DNA of 64,000 nucleotides from CAVTYH01 sp963773875 (lineage in GTDB: Bacteria > Planctomycetota > Planctomycetia > Pirellulales > JADZDJ01): positions 1 to 64,000 of the forward strand of contig CAVZCV010000009.1 in assembly GCA_963773875.1 (NCBI GenBank), in the 5' to 3' direction. The notes under the pieces were generated by a model, which worked only from the letters and a program-made list of their open reading frames with translations, made no database searches and was not told the origin of the DNA. The translations under genes and the position numbers were made by a program. Of the stretch, positions 60,389 to 64,000 are shown piece after piece (within the stretch, counting starts at the first letter, position 1; every line of letters begins with the position of its first letter).

Positions 60389-61342
60389 CGCAACTTGCTG
60401 GCGAAGTTTTTATTATGGACATGAATGCACCGCAGGCGATTTGAGTTCGAAGACCTGTAAAATTCTGCACACGGTCGCGATGCAATGCAATCGCCGCGCA
60501 AATTGGGAGCTGGAATTTGAGTTGGTTGCCAGACAAGGCCGAGCGACCACGTTTCTTCGCACGCACTTTTGGCAAAACCTGCGAATTCTTCGGAAAACCT
60601 GAGGGTTCCAGAACGGCCGTGAACAAACGACGTGTCCGATGCTCACAAAGCTCGCGACTTTTGCCATCTTTGGTCGCCCGAGCTGCGAAACGCGATTCAG
60701 AGTGAAATAACCCCGGCACTTTTCTCGGAAAATCAAGCACCAAACGCATGAGTTTTTTCACAGTTATTTCACTCCCTCGCCTCGCCGTGCAGTTTTGCCC
60801 TACACAGTCCATCTGTTTCGGAGGGAGTAAGTTCGCATTTAATCGTGTTCTGCACCGATTCATCCCACACCTCCCTTTTCCCATCGTCGGTTCCAACAAA
60901 CCCACGCACGCGCAATCCGTGCATCAACGCATATTAATGTACACTTGAACATTTGTCAATGGTGTTCTTAGGCCATTCCGAAAATAAATTTAACTCGTTG
61001 CAGTATAGATACATGCGAACAGTGGTGCGCTGGGTGCCACTGGCTATGCCAGACAGGTAGGGTGTGTCCAGCGAAGCGCAGACGCACCGTCTTTTGAACT
61101 CTATCCGCGAAGCTTACGCGATTTCGCAAAGGCCATGGCTGACCGCATTCCGGTGTGTCTTCGCAGCTCGACACACCCTACATCCTGTGTTTGTGAAGCG
61201 ACGGGTGGCATAGCATTTCCTTGATATTGCGGTATAGCACACGGTGCGGTGCGGCAGCTTACCGGCGCATATGTTTGATCGCAACTAGCTGTACCGCTAA
61301 AATGCGGCATTTCCCCACCGCATTATTGCGGCATAATTAGAA
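60389..61342. other. Intergenic stretch with repeats, no gene supported
   Basis: Nearly 1 kb. The left part carries only short overlapping frames. At 61038-61052 is a palindromic CACTGGCTATGCCAG, similar to one at 62387. From 61057 to 61181 is the foldback element. At its right end the first GTTAGGC box (61343) opens the cassette-like array. Confidence 0.45.
61057..61181. repeat. Foldback (MITE-like) inverted repeat
   Basis: The left arm starts GTAGGGTGTGTCCAGCG (61057) and the right arm ends CGACACACCCTAC (61181). Their first 12 bases are perfect complements and similarity continues inward for about 30 bases with a few gaps. The middle (about 60 bases) is unrelated. There is no coding capacity. 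The size and structure fit a miniature inverted-repeat element. Confidence 0.6.
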
Positions 61343-61349
61343 GTTAGGC
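61343..61349 (+). other. GTTAGGC core box (integron R'-like), start of cassette A
   Basis: GTTAGGC lies 20 bases before an ATG. Its exact complement GCCTAAC overlaps the stop codon of the same gene (61701-61707). The pair brackets one gene, as the core sites of an integron cassette would. Confidence 0.5.
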
Positions 61350-61362
61350 GGCACTACGCGTC

Positions 61363-61706
61363 ATGACTACAACGCCATCTCGACGAGAACGGTTTCGCGG
61401 TTGTTGCAGCTTTTGGCCTCTCAGGACGAGCAGTTGGCCTACGAGCGCACTGTGCCCCACGTGGACATCACGGCAGAGTTGGTTTGCATGTGGTTCGATG
61501 ACCTTTACGACGAGAAGCACGCCGCCACCGATTCCACGTTCAGCGATGTTGAGCGAGCAGCACTCGCAGAGTTTCATCAGTTTTACGAGGAGCGTCATCG
61601 GCGTTTGCCCGAGAGTCGCGGGACAGTTCGCACTTGGCTTGCTAGTTTGATTTGGCGAGAGATTATGAGGAAGGCACATGAGACACTTTCACGAATTGCC
61701 GCCTAA
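61363..61706 (+). pseudogene. Cassette A conserved hypothetical protein (about 114 aa, early frameshift)
   Basis: The conserved part lies in one frame: YNAISTRTVSRLLQLLASQD, then YERTVPHVDITAELVCMWFD and LPESRGTVRTWLASLIWREI. The ATG at 61363 is in another frame. One missing base after ATGAC would join ATG to YNAIS; otherwise translation would have to start at TTG 61398 or 61401. I recall homologues of this small protein as hypothetical; the function is unknown. The stop TAA sits inside GCCTAAC, the hallmark of many integron cassette genes. No signal peptide. Confidence 0.6.
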
Positions 61707-61866
61707 CCTCTATATGGCCTTGTCCTGTCAAGAGAGCGCACGGGGAGCGGGATCGGGGAGTTTCTGGCAAGGTTTCACTCTCCGAGCAGGGTTCGTGACA
61801 GGCCGACGGGGATTTGGTGACGGGTCGGATTCAGCCAGGCAGGCTCTCTTGCAAACGGCATCGGGT
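61701..61866 (+). repeat. 165-bp direct repeat, copy 1, beginning at the cassette A stop codon
   Basis: It starts GCCTAACCTCTATATGGCC and ends GCAAACGGCATCGGGT. The second copy (63042-63206) is similar throughout, with scattered substitutions and one length difference. Internal arms CAAGAGAGC and GCTCTCTTG can pair, giving a long stem. Both copies begin at exactly the same point relative to a gene's TAA stop. Confidence 0.75.
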
Positions 61867-61907
61867 TACCCAGTGCCTACTCTGCGGGTTGTTGGCTTGG
61901 TTCCGTT

Positions 61908-61989
61908 CGACCTGAAAGGTCGCTTCGGCTAGCCCAGGCCAACGGCCTGGGAACAGAATGATGAAACGCCCTTCCGACCTGAAAGGTCG
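61908..61989. repeat. REP-like palindromes, left side of the RAYT remnant
   Basis: CGACCTGAAAGGTCG occurs at 61908 and 61975. Between them is the palindrome CCCAGGCCAACGGCCTGGG (61933-61951). The same motifs appear in inverted form on the right of the remnant (62203-62332). Confidence 0.65.
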
Positions 61990-62016
61990 CTTCTCTGGAA
62001 ATGCGAATCGGTTAGC

Positions 62017-62196
62017 CAGTCGAACGTCGAGGCGGTTCGCGAATATATCCGCACGCAGCCGGAGCATCACCAAAGGCAATCGTTTCAGGACGAGTTGCGT
62101 GAATGGTTGCGGCGGTACGAGATCGAAGCAGCGCTCGGCGCGGGTCTCCCGACCCCGCCGCCAGCGGAATGGGACGAGCGCGACGTGTGGGATTGA
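62017..62196 (+). pseudogene. C-terminal remnant of a REP-associated tyrosine transposase (RAYT)
   Basis: Only the last 59 codons remain: VREYIRTQPEHHQRQSFQDE, then LREWLRRYEI and the terminal WDERDVWD before TGA. The pattern YI-x-Q-P-E-H-H followed by a short helix and WDERYVW-type end is the conserved C-terminus of RAYT proteins, single-strand nucleases related to IS200/IS605 transposases that mobilise REP palindromes. The catalytic HUH and Tyr regions are absent. REP-like palindromes lie on both sides, as expected for a RAYT locus. Confidence 0.7.
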
Positions 62197-62202
62197 AATG
62201 AA

Positions 62203-62332
62203 TGGCCCTTTCAGGGCCAGCGACATTGTCGGCGTCCGGTTTCCCAGGCCGTTGGCCTGGGCTAACAGAAACGACCTTTCAGGCCGAAGAGAGGAAGAAC
62301 CGCCCCGTCCTGGAAGCGACCTTTCAGGCCGA
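62203..62332. repeat. REP-like palindromes, right side of the RAYT remnant
   Basis: TGGCCCTTTCAGGGCCA (62203-62219) is followed by CCCAGGCCGTTGGCCTGGG (62243-62261) and two CGACCTTTCAGGCCG units (62272 and 62318). The palindromes mirror those on the left side of the remnant. Confidence 0.65.
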
Positions 62333-62637
62333 TTCGGAGGCCACTTCCAGTTGAACTTCGAGGAAGAAAGCCTAAATATGAAAGAGCACTGGCATCGCCA
62401 GTGGCACCCGCGCGTACACTTTGTTTATCATCCAGCTTCGTAGCCGTCGCTGATCTTGGGTCGGGCCGACATTTGGGAACATAAGAGCCTCCCGTATTAC
62501 CCAACGGAAAAGTCGGATAGCACGGGCGTCCACAGACTGCAAGTACTTTGGCAGGAAAAACTTGCATGTTCGTTCCTTCCGAGATATACATTGCGGGGAT
62601 ATTGGAACTATCCAACGTAAACGTTGTTCAATATTCT

Positions 62638-62644
62638 GTTAGGC
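62638..62644 (+). other. GTTAGGC core box, start of cassette B
   Basis: GTTAGGC is preceded by CGTTGTTCAATATTCT; the box at 63299 is preceded by the similar CGTTGTTGAATCAATA. The ATG of the next gene is only 4 bases after the box. The complement GCCTAAC overlaps that gene's stop codon (63042-63048). Confidence 0.5.
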
Positions 62645-62648
62645 CGCC

Positions 62649-63047
62649 ATGTCACACACCTGTTCAAGAGTGCATTTGATTGTTGATGCAGATTATGGCG
62701 AGCAGTTGCGCAGCTTGCCACAGGATGAGGATTCGTGGGTTGCCGATACTTCGACGAATCAGCCGGTCATCAAGAGTATTTGGGCAGCACGACCTGCGGA
62801 TGCGCCGCTTGTCGGCATAACGTCATTTAAGGTAGCACCTGACAAGACACCCGAAGATTGGTTACTCGACATCTTGGATGCAGTCGAGTTGCATCACGGT
62901 GAGCATTCGCAGTCGCCGCCTTACTCAGTGCTGCGGGTTGTTGGCGCACCGTTGTCGCCGCGATTGCGACGTGAGCTTGGAGAGTGTGGCTTTGTGAGAT
63001 TTGAGGATTCATCAGATGGATTTCTTGCACACAAACTGGCAGCCTAA
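62649..63047 (+). CDS. Cassette B hypothetical protein, 132 aa
   Basis: An intact small protein beginning MSHTCSRVHLIVDADYGEQL. In the middle it has SIWAARPADAPLVGITSFKV and WLLDILDAVELHHGEHSQSP. The end is LGECGFVRFEDSSDGFLAHK. I do not recognise a family; it looks soluble and single-domain. There is no ribosome binding site because the start lies 4 bases after a GTTAGGC box, a common arrangement in integron cassettes. The TAA stop lies inside GCCTAAC, where the second copy of the 165-bp repeat starts. Confidence 0.65.
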   Translation: MSHTCSRVHLIVDADYGEQLRSLPQDEDSWVADTSTNQPVIKSIWAARPADAPLVGITSFKVAPDKTPEDWLLDILDAVELHHGEHSQSPPYSVLRVVGAPLSPRLRRELGECGFVRFEDSSDGFLAHKLAA

Positions 63048-63206
63048 CCTCTATATGGCCTTGTCCCGTCAAGAGGGCGCACGGCGAGCGGGATCGGGGA
63101 GTTTCTAGCATGGATTCACTCTCCGAGAAGGTTCGTGACAGGACGACGGGGATTTGGTGACGGGTCAGATTCAGCTAGGTAGGCTCTCTTGCAAACGGCA
63201 TCGAGT
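63042..63206 (+). repeat. 165-bp direct repeat, copy 2, beginning at the cassette B stop codon
   Basis: It starts GCCTAACCTCTATATGGCC and ends GCAAACGGCATCGAGT. The same internal arms, CAAGAGGGC and GCTCTCTTG, pair with one G-T wobble. After the repeat, 92 unique bases follow up to the next core box at 63299. Confidence 0.75.
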
Positions 63207-63298
63207 CGCTAAGATGTCTCAGTTTGCGCGACTTGACGTCAATGGCTATACGACCATATTGCTAAACCATATCCGACATATTCGTTGTTGAATCAATA

Positions 63299-63305
63299 GT
63301 TAGCC
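63299..63305 (+). other. GTTAGCC core box, start of cassette C
   Basis: This variant core box fits the GTTRRRY consensus except at one position. It is preceded by the same CGTTGTT-type segment as the box at 62638. About 450 bases separate it from the next site, a typical cassette length. Confidence 0.45.
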
Positions 63306-63364
63306 GTCATCAAGGCGCGCCCGCTGAGAAGGCGCCTCAACGACTGCGTCGAAAGGAGTGCGAC

Positions 63365-63661
63365 ATGATCGGTGTATTCGTTACATTTCGCTATGGAGAC
63401 AACTTCGACGAGCAAGTCGTGCGGAAGATCGCTGAGACCGCACGCGCAAGGTTCGAAGGAATGCCGGGGCTACGCTCAAAGGTTTTCACGCTCAATTCCG
63501 GGAAGCGTGAGGCTGTGAACTTTTACGTCTGGGATTCAGAGGAGGCCGCCAAGGCGTTCTTCACGGATGAGCTACTCGAGCGGGTAGCCGGTCTCTACGG
63601 TGTGCGCCCTAGCATCGAGTTCGTGCAGATTGCCACCCTCGTGGAAAATATCCGGCCGTGA
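63365..63661 (+). CDS. YdhR-like monooxygenase-fold protein, 98 aa
   Basis: ATG 63365 follows AAAGGAG at 7 bases. The protein begins MIGVFVTFRYGDNFDEQVVR and continues FEGMPGLRSKVFTLNSGKRE, VNFYVWDSEEAAKAFFTDEL and YGVRPSIEFVQIATLVE. This is the dimeric alpha-beta barrel layout of the YdhR/ABM monooxygenase group. Members are small and their substrates are mostly unknown. It sits alone between a GTTAGCC box and an attC-like site, as a single-gene cassette would. Confidence 0.75.
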   Translation: MIGVFVTFRYGDNFDEQVVRKIAETARARFEGMPGLRSKVFTLNSGKREAVNFYVWDSEEAAKAFFTDELLERVAGLYGVRPSIEFVQIATLVENIRP

Positions 63662-63678
63662 TGTGGTCCACGGATGAC

Positions 63679-63756
63679 GCCCAACCCGTCGATGCACCGG
63701 ACCCGCTACAGCGCGCGTCGCCCGCTTTCGCGGGCCGGTAATCTCTAGCGTTGTTC
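63679..63756 (+). other. attC-like recombination site
   Basis: A 78-bp imperfect palindrome begins GCCCAAC (63679-63685, RYYYAAC type) and ends GTTGTTC (63750-63756, a degenerate R'). The inner arms CACCGGACCCGC and GCGGGCCGGT pair except for one unpaired A, resembling the extrahelical bases that give attC sites their strand choice. Size, end boxes and bulge all fit an integron attC. Confidence 0.6.
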
Positions 63757-63795
63757 CACGGGGCACGCGAAATACGATTGACCGAGGAAGTCAGC

Positions 63796-64000
63796 ATGGC
63801 CACTCGCACGTCGACACCAACCAGCATCGACGACTACATCGCAGCGTCTGCCCCGGAGTTGCGGCCGATCCTCAAGAAGATCCGTCTAACCATTCGCAGT
63901 GCTGCACCCGACGCCCGAGAACTCATCAGTTATCGCATGCCGGCGTTCCGGCAGAGCGGCATCTTGGTGTACTTCGCCGCCTTCAAGAATCACATCGGCC
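63796..64000 (+). CDS. DUF1801-family protein (partial, runs off the window)
   Basis: ATG 63796 is preceded by GAGGAAG at 6 bases. The 68 residues seen read MATRTSTPTSIDDYIAASAP, then ILKKIRLTIRSAAPDARELI with SYRMPAFRQSGILVYFAAFK. This is the N-terminal part of the DUF1801/YdhG-like small protein family, whose fold is linked to iron-binding frataxin-like proteins; a role is not established here. It starts 40 bases after the end of the attC-like site. The 3' end lies beyond the window. Confidence 0.75.
   Translation, partial: MATRTSTPTSIDDYIAASAPELRPILKKIRLTIRSAAPDARELISYRMPAFRQSGILVYFAAFKNHIG

Larger units (their letters stand above)
61867..62637. other. Repeat-filled non-coding stretch in the cassette A tail
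   Basis: This stretch holds the REP palindromes and the RAYT remnant described separately. It also holds a perfect palindrome CACTGGC-ATC-GCCAGTG (62387-62403). It ends with CGTTGTTCAAT just before the next GTTAGGC. No intact gene is present. Confidence 0.5.

Noticed and set aside
1..64000. CRISPR array
   Set aside because: I found no regularly spaced short direct repeats with unique spacers. The repeats present are the leader-like element, REP palindromes and the 165-bp repeat.

Overview
The window reads as a chromosomal stretch from a planctomycete-like bacterium. The evidence is family content: Cys-rich outer-membrane beta-barrel proteins, an autotransporter-repeat protein with dockerin-like repeats and a PEP-CTERM tail, a zinc-finger-free topoisomerase I with C-terminal repeats, several small hypothetical proteins whose look I associate with Planctomycetes, and ribosomal protein S21. 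No 16S gene is present, so the phylum call is an inference.

Layout. 1-2.5 kb: three copies of a structured leader-like repeat, each ahead of a gene, the last gene being a hybrid histidine kinase. 2.7-12.1 kb: accessory DNA with two small hypothetical genes, three decayed genes, an ankyrin protein, a palindrome cluster, two tandem IS4-type elements, a duplicated-domain YjbR/MmcQ protein and a truncated tRNA-Gly. 12.2-22.1 kb (all minus): a Cys-rich porin, a giant PEP-CTERM protein, a DES-like lipid desaturase and a SurA/PpiD-like chaperone. 22.6-31.6 kb: topA (+), then a minus-strand housekeeping run of acpS, a membrane protein, trpS, pyrD, a small lipoprotein, HU, a YkgJ-type protein and a cysteine desulfurase-like enzyme. 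32-38 kb: a GNAT protein and a membrane protein/ABC ATPase/ABC permease cluster. 38.2-48.8 kb: alpha-glucan/trehalose cluster of glgX, glgE and a treS-maltokinase fusion (+), with treY convergent (-). 49-60.4 kb: an AarF/UbiB kinase-like protein, small hypotheticals, RNase D, a DUF6655-like lipoprotein, a second Cys-rich outer-membrane protein, rpsU, a hemerythrin-like protein and a CocE-type hydrolase. 60.4-64 kb: a repeat-rich end with a foldback element, a RAYT/REP remnant and what looks like an integron gene-cassette array without a visible integrase.

How the genes work together. TreS (trehalose to maltose), maltokinase (maltose to maltose-1-phosphate) and GlgE (maltose-1-phosphate to alpha-glucan) form the GlgE pathway. 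GlgX debranches glucan and TreY makes maltooligosyltrehalose, but the usual TreZ partner and the branching enzyme GlgB are not here.

Caution on sequence quality. About 18 genes, including conserved enzymes, are split by one or more single-base frameshifts, roughly 30 in all. In TreS-Mak two shifts cancel each other. This pattern fits indel errors in the sequence or assembly better than biology, so coordinates for these genes span all fragments of the inferred original frame.
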